DNA of 64,000 nt. Source: an uncultured Neomegalonema sp. (GTDB lineage Bacteria > Pseudomonadota > Alphaproteobacteria > Rhodobacterales > Rhodobacteraceae). The position numbers and the translations under genes are program-made. This document shows, piece after piece, positions 7,724-16,930 of the stretch (position 1 is its first letter; every line of letters starts with the position of its first letter). The notes beneath the pieces were generated by a model, which searched no databases, was not told the DNA's origin, and saw only the letters and a program-made list of their open reading frames with translations. The stretch is taken from contig CALKBI010000041.1 of the NCBI GenBank assembly GCA_937990185.1, positions 37,199-101,198 of the forward strand, given 5' to 3'.

Positions 7724-9409
7724 ATGATCCCACGGCGAGAATTTTTACAAGCTTCTGTCGCGGCAACCGCTGTCACCGGCTTTGGTGGCGGTTGGTCACG
7801 CGCGGCGGCAAGACAAACTCTGACCGAAGACATGCTCATCGACATGCCAAGCGTTGGCAATGTTACATTGATGCATGTCACGGACATTCATGCACAGCTC
7901 AAGCCGATATATTTTCGCGAACCTTCAATCAATCTTGGTGCAGGCGATGCGGCAGGCAAACCGCCGCATGTTACCGGCGGTGATTTTCTAAAGATGTTCG
8001 GTTTGGAGCCGGGCAGCCCTCATGCCTATGCACTGACCTCAACGGATTTCGCGGCATTGGCGAAGGATTACGGAAAGATGGGTGGCCTTGATCGTGTGGC
8101 GACGGTTCTAAAGCGTATCCGCGCCGAGAGGCCGCACGCTTTGTTGCTTGATGGCGGCGATACTTGGCAAGGTAGTTATACGGCGAACCAGACCAAAGGG
8201 CAGGACATGATCGCGGTCATGAATGCTCTGAAGCCCGATGCGATGACGTCTCACTGGGAATTCACTTACGGTGGCGATTACATCAAAGAGGTGATCGAAG
8301 ACCTGCCGTTTCCTTTTCTTGGGGCGAATATTTATGACAAGGAATGGGATGAACCAGCTTTCAAACCAATGCAGATGTTTGAACGGGGCGGTGTTCAGAT
8401 TGCTGTTATCGGGCAGGCTTTTCCGTATCTGCCGATCTCTAATCCGAGCTGGATGTTCCCTGATCTGAGCTTCGGCATTCGCGAACAGCGTTTGCAGGAA
8501 CTCGTTGACGGCGCTCGGGAAAAGGGCGCTGATTTGGTTGTCTTGCTGTCACATAACGGTTTTGACGTTGACCGAAAATTGGCGACCCGTGTGAAAGGCA
8601 TTGATGTGATCCTGACAGGTCATAGTCATGATGCATTGCCAGAGCCGGTTCAGGTTGACGAGACGATGCTGATTGCCTCCGGCTCGAATGGTAAGTTTGT
8701 CTCGCGGCTTGATCTGGATGTTCGGGACGGGAAAATAAGGGATTTCGGCTATCGCCTCATTCCGGTTTTCTCCGACGTCATTGCACCTGATCCCGAAGTG
8801 TCTGCATTGATTGACGAGATGCGCGCGCCTTATGCGGCGGAACTGCGCCGCGTTATCGGGCAAACGGACGGGACGCTATATCGCCGAGGAAATTTTAACG
8901 GAACATGGGATGACCTAATATGCGATGCGCTTTTGGCGGAGCGCGACGCGGAGATTGCTTTGTCGCCCGGTTTTCGCTGGGGGCCAAGTCTTTTGCCGGG
9001 GCAGGACATTTGCGTTGAGGATCTGCATAACGTTACGGCTATGACCTATCCGGCGGCGTACCGGAGGCAGATGAGCGGACAGTCTCTCAAAGTTATCCTC
9101 GAAGATGTTTGCGATAATCTCTTCAATCCTGACCCTTACTATCAACAGGGCGGCGATATGGTCCGGGTTGGCGGTTTGGGGTATCGCGTTGATGTGGATG
9201 CTGTGGCGGGCGAACGCATTTCAAATATGACGCATCTCGCGACGGGCAAACCTATTGATCCGAGCCGCGATTACACTGTGGCGGGGTGGGGCAGTGTTAA
9301 TGAAGACACCGTGGGTCCACCGATATGGGATGTTGTCGAGGCGCATTTAAAAGATGTTGGTACAATTCCACCGAAGGCTAACACAGCGGTCGAGGTAGTA
9401 ACTAAATGA
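7724..9409 (+). CDS. soxB: Thiosulfohydrolase SoxB
   Basis: A 561-residue periplasmic dimanganese enzyme of the 5'-nucleotidase/metallophosphoesterase superfamily, which hydrolyses sulfate from the SoxY-bound S-thiosulfonate. It carries a Tat signal (PRREFLQASVAATAV). Metal-site motifs are HVTDIHAQLKPIYFREPS, DGGDTWQGS, SHWEFTYG (SoxB-specific), LLSHNGFDVDRKLA and GHSHDALP. Length is normal. It lies 53 bp after soxZ. soxAX and soxCD are absent from the window, so the pathway is only partly represented here. Confidence 0.93.
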   Translation: MIPRREFLQASVAATAVTGFGGGWSRAAARQTLTEDMLIDMPSVGNVTLMHVTDIHAQLKPIYFREPSINLGAGDAAGKPPHVTGGDFLKMFGLEPGSPHAYALTSTDFAALAKDYGKMGGLDRVATVLKRIRAERPHALLLDGGDTWQGSYTANQTKGQDMIAVMNALKPDAMTSHWEFTYGGDYIKEVIEDLPFPFLGANIYDKEWDEPAFKPMQMFERGGVQIAVIGQAFPYLPISNPSWMFPDLSFGIREQRLQELVDGAREKGADLVVLLSHNGFDVDRKLATRVKGIDVILTGHSHDALPEPVQVDETMLIASGSNGKFVSRLDLDVRDGKIRDFGYRLIPVFSDVIAPDPEVSALIDEMRAPYAAELRRVIGQTDGTLYRRGNFNGTWDDLICDALLAERDAEIALSPGFRWGPSLLPGQDICVEDLHNVTAMTYPAAYRRQMSGQSLKVILEDVCDNLFNPDPYYQQGGDMVRVGGLGYRVDVDAVAGERISNMTHLATGKPIDPSRDYTVAGWGSVNEDTVGPPIWDVVEAHLKDVGTIPPKANTAVEVVTK

Positions 9410-9415
9410 TAATCT

Positions 9416-9429
9416 AGGGCGTTCGCCCT
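9416..9429. terminator. Short hairpin between convergent soxB and the ArsC-family gene
   Basis: AGGGC (9416-9420), loop GTTC and GCCCT (9425-9429) lie in the 20-bp gap between the stop codons of two convergent genes. The stem is short and the T-tract is poor, so it would be a weak bidirectional terminator at best. Confidence 0.3.
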
Positions 9430-9780
9430 TCAGAGGGCAGTCAATGCTGCTTGTGCTTTGGCGTCGAAACCACAGATTACAGTATCGCCTGAGACAAAAA
9501 CGGGGCGCTTCATCAGAGTTGGATGTTCGAGGATCAACGCGACCGCTTTAGCGTTGTCGATGCCCTGTTTGTCTGCATCCGATAGTCCGCGCCATGTCGT
9601 GCTGCGCCGATTGAGTGCGACTTCCCAACCCAAAGCATCAACAACAGAGCCGACCCAACTTGCATCGACTCCATCGGCGCGCACATCGTGGTTTTCGAAT
9701 GAAATCTCTGCATCCGTAAGCCATTTCAGTGCTTTTTTGCAGGTATCGCAGTTCTTCAGGGAGTAAACTTTCATCATCAT
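9430..9780 (-). CDS. ArsC/Spx-family thioredoxin-fold protein (YffB-like)
   Basis: A 116-residue protein with the ArsC-family N-terminus KVYSLKNCDTCKKALKWL, containing a CxxC at the active-site Cys position, and a C-terminal TLMKRPVFVSGDTVICGFDAKA. Length and motifs fit the YffB-like group of glutathione-dependent ArsC homologues rather than a proven arsenate reductase; no ars genes are near. Its ATG overlaps the TGA of the upstream uronate dehydrogenase by 4 nt. Three consecutive Met codons leave the exact start open. Confidence 0.75.
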   Translation of the reverse strand: MMMKVYSLKNCDTCKKALKWLTDAEISFENHDVRADGVDASWVGSVVDALGWEVALNRRSTTWRGLSDADKQGIDNAKAVALILEHPTLMKRPVFVSGDTVICGFDAKAQAALTAL

Positions 9781-10589
9781 TGACCGTCATCAAAGTGTGG
9801 TTGGCCAGCAAACCCGCCGCCATGATATTTGAACATGGGAACGTCAATCCCCTTTTGGCTCGATGCCGCCTCTATTTTTTCGCGGTAGATTTCAGCATTG
9901 TCTTGAGGCTGAAAACCAAGATGTGAGGCCATTCTGTTATCCCAGAGTTTTTCGTCATTATCAGAAACTCCATAGACAATCGTATGCTCAACACGCGGGG
10001 CGATCAGGCAACGGTCCACGAGGTGTTGGAAATCCCGATAGCTCATCCAAGTTGCGAGCATTCGTCTATCCAAAGGTTCTGGAAAGCAAGAGCCGATCCG
10101 CATTGATACGCTTTCGAAGTGATATTTGTCCCAGTAATATTGCGCGACGGCTTCGCCGAACACTTTGGATACGCCATAATTTGTATCGGGGCGGGGATAG
10201 ACCGATGCATCTATCACTTGGGTGCGGGGGTAAAAGCCGATGGCGTGGTTTGATGACCCCCATATCAGCCTGCGAACACCGTTTTTCCGGCATCCCTCAT
10301 AGATATTATAAAAACCGATAATGTTAGAGTTCAGGACGCTATCCCATGTGTTCTCGATGCTCTGACCACCCATATGGACGATCATGTCGATATCTTTGGT
10401 AAGGGCTAAACACGCATCGGCATCGGCGAGGTCGCAGACGATTGCCTCTTCATGTGCGGCGATGTCTTCCAGCTGATCTTTGTCTGAGATGCGAAGAACT
10501 TCGCAATGTGCGGGCAAAGACTCGCGCAAGACTTTGCCCAAGTTTCCGGCTGCGCCTGTCAATAAGATCCGGTTATAGCGCTTAGACAT
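9777..10589 (-). CDS. udh: Uronate dehydrogenase (short-chain, NAD-dependent)
   Basis: A 270-residue Rossmann-fold protein of the extended SDR/epimerase type. It has NAD motif TGAAGNLG, catalytic YGVSK (Tyr-x-x-x-Lys) at about residues 137-141, and the stretches IVHMGGQSIE, NIIGFYNIYEGCRKNG, WGSSNHAIGFYPRT and MRIGSCFPEP. These align with bacterial Udh, which oxidises galacturonate or glucuronate to the aldarolactone. Length is typical. The downstream ArsC-family gene overlaps it. No other uronate genes are in the window. Confidence 0.8.
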   Translation of the reverse strand: MSKRYNRILLTGAAGNLGKVLRESLPAHCEVLRISDKDQLEDIAAHEEAIVCDLADADACLALTKDIDMIVHMGGQSIENTWDSVLNSNIIGFYNIYEGCRKNGVRRLIWGSSNHAIGFYPRTQVIDASVYPRPDTNYGVSKVFGEAVAQYYWDKYHFESVSMRIGSCFPEPLDRRMLATWMSYRDFQHLVDRCLIAPRVEHTIVYGVSDNDEKLWDNRMASHLGFQPQDNAEIYREKIEAASSQKGIDVPMFKYHGGGFAGQPHFDDGQ

Positions 10590-10720
10590 ACTCGCCTCTT
10601 TTTGTAGATGACCTTACGACAATGTAGATGCGAACTTGTGACGTCAATTCGGATGGCCCTTGCGCCCGTCGAGATACGGTGCATATAGTTTTCTTGCACT
10701 GCACCATTTTCGGAGTCTCC

Positions 10721-11611
10721 ATGTCCAGCCCAGTCCCCCAAATCCAAAAAGTCGGCGTCGTGGGCGCTGGTCAGATGGGCAATGGCATCGCACATGTTTT
10801 TGCGTTGCATGGCTATGACGTTGTGATGAGCGATCTCGAACAGCCTAAACTTGACGCGGCGATGGAGACGATCCGGGGCAATCTTGGCCGCCAAATCCGA
10901 AAAGAGATGATTACCGAAGCGGAAAGCGAAGCAACGCTTGCGCGTATCCTTTGTGTGACGGATTTGGACGCTTTTGGTGATGCTGGCCTTGTAGTTGAGG
11001 CGGCAGCAGAGCGTGAAGACCTCAAGAAGAGCATTTTTTCGAACTTGCTTCCTATCGTACCTGAGAAAGCAATTTTGACGTCCAACACATCGTCAATTTC
11101 GATTACGCGGCTAGCATCGTCTACGGATCGCCCCGAAAAGTTCATGGGTCTTCACTTCATGAATCCTGTGCCAGTGATGCGTCTGGTCGAGTTGATTCGG
11201 GGCATAGCCACAGACGAAGAAACCTATGCCACGATGAAAAATGTGGTGAAATCACTTGGCAAAGAAGCCGCGAGTGCGGAAGACTTTCCCGCCTTTATCG
11301 TGAATCGTGTGTTGGTTCCGATGATCAACGAGGCCGTCTACACTCTGTATGAAGGCGTCGGCACGGTTAAAAGTATCGACAAAGCCATGAAGCTGGGCGC
11401 GAACCATCCGATGGGGCCACTTGAGCTGGCTGATTTCATCGGATTGGACACATGCCTCGCGATTATGAACGTGCTGCATGATGGCTTGGCCGATACGAAA
11501 TATCGGCCTTGCCCTCTTTTGGTGAAATACGTTGAGGCAGGTTGGCTTGGCCGTAAGGCTGGGCGCGGTTTTTACGATTATCGCGGTGATCAGCCGGTTC
11601 CGACCAGATAG
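10721..11611 (+). CDS. 3-hydroxybutyryl-CoA dehydrogenase
   Basis: A 296-residue NAD-binding 3-hydroxyacyl-CoA dehydrogenase: GVVGAGQMGNGIAH (Rossmann), SNTSSISIT, FMGLHFMNPVPVM with the catalytic His, and MGPLELADFIGLD in the C-terminal domain. Size matches the single-domain HBD/PaaH enzymes of butyryl-CoA and PHB metabolism, not the multifunctional FadB/FadJ. The ATG at 10721 has CGGAG 5 nt upstream. It is divergent from udh across a 131-bp gap. Confidence 0.88.
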   Translation: MSSPVPQIQKVGVVGAGQMGNGIAHVFALHGYDVVMSDLEQPKLDAAMETIRGNLGRQIRKEMITEAESEATLARILCVTDLDAFGDAGLVVEAAAEREDLKKSIFSNLLPIVPEKAILTSNTSSISITRLASSTDRPEKFMGLHFMNPVPVMRLVELIRGIATDEETYATMKNVVKSLGKEAASAEDFPAFIVNRVLVPMINEAVYTLYEGVGTVKSIDKAMKLGANHPMGPLELADFIGLDTCLAIMNVLHDGLADTKYRPCPLLVKYVEAGWLGRKAGRGFYDYRGDQPVPTR

Positions 11612-11779
11612 AGTTTTGTAAATCCCGTATTGGTTCCAGTCCTGAAACCTTTGTAACGCAAGCGTTATCCTTAGCTCTCAATCCTCGACAGAGTTTTGAT
11701 TCGCTCCATAATCAGTGCGATCCTATCCTCCTTAGGAAGGTTACGTTTTTGATGTCGGTCGATCTGATGGAGTTCTCAA

Positions 11780-12361
11780 ATGCGTCTTACTCTACCATCT
11801 TTTGCGGTGGCTCTTGCTCTGATGACAGGAGCTAACGCCAGTTTCGCTGAACCCTATGTGCTTGATAAATCGCATGCGGCAATAACTTTCCAGATCGATC
11901 ATCTTGGATTTTCGATGGTTCATGGTCGCTTTAGCGAGTTTGACGCAGAAATTGATTTTGATGTCGAGGAGCCGTCAAAGTCGAGCGTGGTGTTTACCAT
12001 CAATGCGCCGAGCATCGATACGGGTTGGGAAAAGCGCGACGAGCATGTCCGAGGGCCTGATTTTCTAAATGTCGTGAAAAATCCCGAAATAGTTTTCAAA
12101 TCGACATCGATCAAAAAAACCGGGGATGATACCGCAGAAATGGTCGGGTTGCTCACAATGAATGGCACGTCGAATGAAGAGACTTTCGATGTGACGCTCC
12201 GAAAAATGGAGCCGTCTCCCTTTGGCAAAAAACTACTAACGGCTGGGTTTATAGCCGAAGGAAATATTGACCGTACAAAATATGGAATTTCCTATGGCGC
12301 TGGTGCGATAGGCAATGATGTTCCCGTGCGCGTCGATCTAGAGATCGTTAAGGACCAATAA
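11780..12361 (+). CDS. YceI family periplasmic protein (first copy)
   Basis: A 193-residue protein with a Sec signal (to ANASFA, about residue 23) and a YceI lipocalin-like domain: YVLDKSHAAITFQIDHLGFSMVHGRF, IDTGWEKRDEHVRGPDFLNV, and a C-terminal FIAEGNIDRTKYGISYG. YceI proteins bind isoprenoid-type lipids such as polyprenyl quinones in the periplasm. The stop overlaps the next start (TAATG), and a second YceI gene and cytochrome b561 follow, the usual YceI-YceI-cyb561 set. Confidence 0.88.
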   Translation: MRLTLPSFAVALALMTGANASFAEPYVLDKSHAAITFQIDHLGFSMVHGRFSEFDAEIDFDVEEPSKSSVVFTINAPSIDTGWEKRDEHVRGPDFLNVVKNPEIVFKSTSIKKTGDDTAEMVGLLTMNGTSNEETFDVTLRKMEPSPFGKKLLTAGFIAEGNIDRTKYGISYGAGAIGNDVPVRVDLEIVKDQ

Positions 12362-12924
12362 TGCGCCAGTTTATTGCGTGCTGTTTGCTCGGGATGGTTC
12401 AACCGCTCTCGGCATCGGCTCAACCTGCCTGGGTTGTAGATACAGGGAAAAGCTCTGTTTCGTTCGAGTATGTGGAAAGCGGTAAGGTAAAATCCGGGGC
12501 TTTCGATACCTTTGTAGCGTCGATCGTTTTTGATCCCGCGTTACCAAAGGAGGCATCGGCCTCGTTTGTGGTGGATACCGCGAGCATAGATTTAAACGAT
12601 GCCATGCGTGAGGGCGTGCTTGCTAGCGTGCCTTGGTTTGACAGCGAACGTTATCCAAAAGCTGAGTTCAGATTGACTGATCTTTCTCCAGCGCCGGGTG
12701 GCACTTATGTCGCTGATGGTATGCTCAGGATCAAAAAGACTGAATTACCTGTGCAAGTTAAGGTCAGTCTTGTGCTTGAAGACGGCGATGCGAGAGCGAA
12801 AGGCGTTCTGGAAATCGACCGTCGCGATTTTAGGCTGCGTGATGCTCTGCTTGAATCAATCGTCTCTGTCGGTGAGACCGTTTCGATTGGATTCGATTTG
12901 ATTGCCAAGATAGGAAAACAGTGA
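12361..12924 (+). CDS. YceI family periplasmic protein (second copy)
   Basis: A 187-residue protein with a signal peptide (MRQFIACCLLGMVQPLSASA) and a divergent YceI domain: WVVDTGKSSVSFEYVESGK, VDTASIDLNDAMREGVLASVPWFDSERYPKAEFR and VLEIDRRDFRLRD. It overlaps the first YceI gene by one base. The two copies are only distantly similar, so this is an old pair rather than a recent duplication. Confidence 0.85.
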   Translation: MRQFIACCLLGMVQPLSASAQPAWVVDTGKSSVSFEYVESGKVKSGAFDTFVASIVFDPALPKEASASFVVDTASIDLNDAMREGVLASVPWFDSERYPKAEFRLTDLSPAPGGTYVADGMLRIKKTELPVQVKVSLVLEDGDARAKGVLEIDRRDFRLRDALLESIVSVGETVSIGFDLIAKIGKQ

Positions 12925-12985
12925 CAGTAAGCGCGCAGCGCTCGGTTTTCCTGAGTGATTGATATTAGCACGTGAAGGACTGACG

Positions 12986-13573
12986 ATGGGCTTGCACAAT
13001 ACTGCGACCCGCTGGGGATGGATGGCAAAGCTGCTCCATTGGGTCCTTGCTATGCTGATTTTCGGTCTTCTGGCCCTTGGCACGTACATGACAAGTCTTG
13101 AATTGGGTCTTGAGCGCCTAGAGCTGACCCAAATTCATAAGTCGTTCGGCTTCGTTGTTTTTTGGTTGGCGGTCATTCGGGTGGTTTGGCGCAAGTTTGG
13201 CGGGCCAGCGCCTCAACATCTCGAAACATCGAAACCTTGGGAGCGCTTTGTATCGAGTGCGACTCATGTCGGTATGTATATTTTGATGTTTACGATTCCG
13301 CTCACCGGATGGCTTATGTCCAGCGCGTCTCCGCTCAACGATGTGGATTCGTATGTTTATATTCCGAATATGGTGTTCGGTCTTTTTGAAATGCCGGACC
13401 CGATTTCGCCCGGCGATGCTGATTTATCGAAGATGTTAGGCGCTGTGCATCGATATGCAGGGTATGCTTTGGCGGCACTGTTGTTTGTGCATGTTGCCGC
13501 CGCGTTTAAGCATCATTTTATCCTGCGCGATCCGATTTTGACGCGGATGCTTCCTTTTGGTCGGGATCGCTAG
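12986..13573 (+). CDS. Cytochrome b561 family protein
   Basis: A 195-residue membrane protein with four transmembrane segments and His residues placed for two b hemes: AKLLHW, TQIHKSFG, ATHVGMY and AVHRYAGYALAALLFVHV. It probably moves electrons between the quinone pool and a periplasmic partner; the preceding YceI proteins are common neighbours. GAAGGA lies 6 nt before the ATG at 12986, which makes this start better than 12959. The last 56 bp overlap the 3' end of the convergent tlpA. Confidence 0.87.
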   Translation: MGLHNTATRWGWMAKLLHWVLAMLIFGLLALGTYMTSLELGLERLELTQIHKSFGFVVFWLAVIRVVWRKFGGPAPQHLETSKPWERFVSSATHVGMYILMFTIPLTGWLMSSASPLNDVDSYVYIPNMVFGLFEMPDPISPGDADLSKMLGAVHRYAGYALAALLFVHVAAAFKHHFILRDPILTRMLPFGRDR

Positions 13574-14162
13574 AGGCTGTTGCCTCCATCAAAAACTGCA
13601 GCATTTCCTTTACTTCGTCTGTGTGCCACTCGGCTTCCCCGATCAGTCGACCGATTTCACGACCATCCGGTCCCAAAATTGCGGTGACAGGCAGACCAAT
13701 GACGCCCATCTCTAGTGCGAGGTCTTTATCTGGGTCGGCGTAAAGACCCATTGTCATTTTTGCGCGCTTCCAAAAACCGGAAGCCTTTCTGAGACCACCG
13801 CGATCAATCGAAATCGCAACTACATCAAGACCATCATCTGCCAAATCAGCTTGCAGCTTATCCATGCCCGGAAGCTCTTTCAGGCATGGAGGACACCACG
13901 TCGCCCAGAAATTAACCATCGTTATGCTGCCATCGAAGGTGTGCAAATCGATCTCTTCGCCTGATCCATTCAAGAAAGTTTTCTCGCGGAACGGGCGTGG
14001 TTCGTCGTGAATTTTAAAGTTATCAAAGTCCTCTGGCATCAGTGTTTCCAGAGTTGCACGCTCTTTATCGGACAACAGTGAAGGTGAGGTGTTGTCGGCG
14101 AGGGCCTCAGCACCGTATAGAACCGCAAAGGCGGCGATCATGGCTTTCAGCTTGGACGTCAT
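13518..14162 (-). CDS. tlpA: TlpA-like thiol:disulfide interchange protein
   Basis: A 214-residue periplasmic thioredoxin-like protein. It has an N-terminal signal/anchor (MTSKLKAMIAAFAVLYGAEA) and catalytic WCPPC in MVNFWATWCPPCLKELPGM, followed by VVAISIDRGG and the cis-Pro loop GLPVTAI. These reduce disulfides of cytochrome-maturation or Cu-insertion clients. The start at 14162 has GAGGAG 9 nt upstream. The gene is divergent from argH with a 30-bp gap, the arrangement widely seen in Alphaproteobacteria. Confidence 0.87.
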   Translation of the reverse strand: MTSKLKAMIAAFAVLYGAEALADNTSPSLLSDKERATLETLMPEDFDNFKIHDEPRPFREKTFLNGSGEEIDLHTFDGSITMVNFWATWCPPCLKELPGMDKLQADLADDGLDVVAISIDRGGLRKASGFWKRAKMTMGLYADPDKDLALEMGVIGLPVTAILGPDGREIGRLIGEAEWHTDEVKEMLQFLMEATASSDPDQKEASASKSDRAG

Positions 14163-14192
14163 TAAATTAGGCTCCTCGAAGGTTCGACGGTT

Positions 14193-15590
14193 ATGACAAC
14201 AAGTAGCAAGAAAACAGCGAATTCCATGTGGGGCGGTCGCTTTGCGATGGCTCCCGATGCGATCATGGAAGAGATCAACGCATCTATCGGGTTCGACCAG
14301 CGACTCGCGGTGCAGGATATTCGCGGCTCCAAAGCTCATGCTGCCATGCTTGTAGATGTTGGCATCCTAACACGGCAAGATGTTGACGCGATTTCACAAG
14401 GACTTGACGAGATTGAAACGGAAATCGCGGCGGGAGACTTTCCGTTTTCCCGTACACTCGAAGATATTCACATGAATATCGAGGCGCGGCTTCGTGAGAA
14501 AATCGGGGATGCGGCGGGGCGGCTTCATACCGCGCGGTCCCGAAATGACCAAGTAGCCACTGATTTTAAGCTATGGGTCCGTGATCGCCTTGATGATGTA
14601 GACGGTGCTTTGAAAGGCTTAATTGCGGCATTTCTCGATCAAGCCGAACGCGGTGCAGATGTTGTCATGCCGGGATTTACGCATCTGCAAACTGCACAGC
14701 CTGTAACATGGGGCCATCATATGATGGCATATGTTGAAATGTTTGCGCGGGATCTGTCACGGTTTGCCGATGCCCGGGCACGAATGAACGAATCTCCGCT
14801 TGGTGCGGCGGCGCTTGCCGGAACGGGATTTCCTATTGATCGCGAACAAACGGCTAAAGCTCTTGGTTTTGATCGCCCCGCAGCCAATTCGCTGGATGCA
14901 GTCTCAGATCGGGATTTCGCACTGGAATTTCTGAGTGCGGCGTCGATCTGTGCGACCCACCTGAGCCGATTATCGGAAGAGTTGGTGATTTGGTCATCGG
15001 CACAATTCGATTTTGTCAGGCTATCAGACAAGTTCACGACCGGCTCTTCGATCATGCCGCAAAAACGAAACCCCGACGCCGCAGAACTTTGCCGCGCAAA
15101 GGTTGGCCGGATTATGGGGTCTATGGTTGGGTTGTTGACGGTCATGAAGGGTCTGCCCTTGGCGTATTCCAAAGATATGCAAGAAGACAAAGAACCGGTT
15201 TTCGATGCGGCGGATTCTCTTGGCCTCGCCCTCTCTGCTATGACGGGGATGGTGCAGGACATGGAGCCGAATATCGAGAAACTACGCGACGCCGCAGGGC
15301 ATGGGTATTCGACGGCCACGGATCTCGCCGACTGGTTGGTGCGCGAGCTGAACATGCCTTTCCGGGATGCCCATCATGTTACCGGATCGCTGGTGAAAAT
15401 GGCGGAAGACAAAGGCGTCGCGCTGGAGGCTTTGTCTCTTGAAGACATGCAAAGCGTTGAGGCAAAAATCAGCGCTGCTGTTTTCGATGTTCTGAGTGTC
15501 GAGAGCTCGACCCGCTCGCGCACGAGTTATGGCGGAACGGCCCCGGATCGTGTGCGCGAGCAGATCAAGAGATGGCGCGCGATGCTCTAG
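14193..15590 (+). CDS. argH: Argininosuccinate lyase
   Basis: A 465-residue fumarase/aspartase-superfamily enzyme that makes arginine and fumarate in the last step of arginine synthesis. Family signature [12 protein letters not shown] contains the catalytic Ser loop; [17 protein letters not shown] and [13 protein letters not shown] are also present. Its TAG stop overlaps the stop of the convergent polysaccharide polymerase in a shared CTAG. In many alphaproteobacteria lptM-lysA follow directly; here they lie about 43 kb away. Confidence 0.95.
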   Translation: MTTSSKKTANSMWGGRFAMAPDAIMEEINASIGFDQRLAVQDIRGSKAHAAMLVDVGILTRQDVDAISQGLDEIETEIAAGDFPFSRTLEDIHMNIEARLREKIGDAAGRLHTARSRNDQVATDFKLWVRDRLDDVDGALKGLIAAFLDQAERGADVVMPGFTHLQTAQPVTWGHHMMAYVEMFARDLSRFADARARMNESPLGAAALAGTGFPIDREQTAKALGFDRPAANSLDAVSDRDFALEFLSAASICATHLSRLSEELVIWSSAQFDFVRLSDKFTTGSSIMPQKRNPDAAELCRAKVGRIMGSMVGLLTVMKGLPLAYSKDMQEDKEPVFDAADSLGLALSAMTGMVQDMEPNIEKLRDAAGHGYSTATDLADWLVRELNMPFRDAHHVTGSLVKMAEDKGVALEALSLEDMQSVEAKISAAVFDVLSVESSTRSRTSYGGTAPDRVREQIKRWRAML

Positions 15591-16930
15591 GGTACTGCCA
15601 TAGAATAGGTGACGGTCTGCCGCATTCTCGGGATATTTTTGACCGGCGGGGCGGTCACCGTTTCAAGCTGGTGCGGCTTTGTATTCAGTGACGTTCCGAT
15701 CAATATGAGAGCGGGCCAGAGGATATAAAGCTGGACCTCCATGTTCTCGCCGAATGAAAACAAGAGAAGCGCGAGGATTAATCCAAGGGGCAAGCGTGCT
15801 TCTTTCGTCATAATTGTCTGTTTCGACAGAACCAACAAAGTCCATATCATCGGTATCGCGAGCATGATGGCCCCGACCGTTCCTTTTACAAATAAAAGGC
15901 CGTACCATGTGTGATGGGTTCCGATCAGCATGTATTCTGTAACATGCGCGCCCGGTTCAACGATGCCATGCCCGAACCATGGCGCTTCGGTTCTCCATCT
16001 TTCTCCGGCGATGCTTTGTAAGGCGTCGCGGACGCGGGTTGAGTCTGCGCGCATGGCTCTAAACGCATAAACCGCATCGGATAAAGCAGAAATAAATCTC
16101 CCGCCAAAAACCACCATGACGCTGGCGATTGCTGTTAGGGCGAACCAGACCCATGATTTAAGGATCAATGGAAGTAAGCGTGGCAGCGAGCCGCATATAA
16201 CGACTCCCATCAGGCTCATGCGTGATTTTGTCATCAAGACAATTGCGAGTCCCGCGATAAGGCCACAGGTTTTCCAGAATTTATTTTTTTCTTCCAGCGC
16301 ACAAAGCGTTACGATCACGCCGACCAAACCGGCAAAAGGTGACCAAGGTGTATAAAACTGCCACCTTGCCGCGCCGTTTGAGGGGTCAATGGTGTAAAGG
16401 TAGACTGAGAAATATTCTGGTCCCGGACCACCGACAGCTCTGATAGGGGAGACGAAGAGCTTTTCGGGTAGACCGATTTTCGGTGCCATGATGAAGAGCG
16501 GCAAGAGCAATACTGTCTGTAAGCCCAAGACACATTGAGCGCGGATGATGAACTTGGGGCGAATGTTCAAAGACGCACCGACCATGATGAACAAGGCAAA
16601 CAGCGCCCAGCCTTTGGCCCATCCAATGCTTGATTTGATCGTCTTCCCTGTGCCGAGCGAATTATCGAAATGACCGACCCACAGAACGACGAGCATCCCC
16701 AACATGCAAATGATCCATACCCAAACGGTGGCGGGAGGTGCAGAGGCGCGAAATTCGGGTTTCATCAGCGGTGTTAGGAATAAGGAAACAGCGGTGAATC
16801 CGGCAATGCTCCACCCCAGAACCGGCCCGATGACGTAAAGCGCACCAAGCCCATAGAACAGCCATGTCAGCGTTATGATGCGATAGAGCACCCGTTCAGG
16901 TGGGGTCATGTTATTTACGATATGCGTCAT
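15587..16930 (-). CDS. O-antigen ligase/polymerase-like (Wzy) membrane protein
   Basis: About 447 residues with roughly 11 hydrophobic segments and a large periplasmic loop (about residues 270-340) containing [24 protein letters not shown], characteristic of the Wzy_C/O-antigen ligase superfamily. Within a Wzx/Wzy locus the likely role is polymerising lipid-linked repeat units on the periplasmic face. The start at 16930 overlaps the upstream PCP gene by 20 nt and has GGAGG 6 nt upstream. It is the last gene of the export operon. Confidence 0.82.
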   Translation of the reverse strand: MTHIVNNMTPPERVLYRIITLTWLFYGLGALYVIGPVLGWSIAGFTAVSLFLTPLMKPEFRASAPPATVWVWIICMLGMLVVLWVGHFDNSLGTGKTIKSSIGWAKGWALFALFIMVGASLNIRPKFIIRAQCVLGLQTVLLLPLFIMAPKIGLPEKLFVSPIRAVGGPGPEYFSVYLYTIDPSNGAARWQFYTPWSPFAGLVGVIVTLCALEEKNKFWKTCGLIAGLAIVLMTKSRMSLMGVVICGSLPRLLPLILKSWVWFALTAIASVMVVFGGRFISALSDAVYAFRAMRADSTRVRDALQSIAGERWRTEAPWFGHGIVEPGAHVTEYMLIGTHHTWYGLLFVKGTVGAIMLAIPMIWTLLVLSKQTIMTKEARLPLGLILALLLFSFGENMEVQLYILWPALILIGTSLNTKPHQLETVTAPPVKNIPRMRQTVTYSMAVP

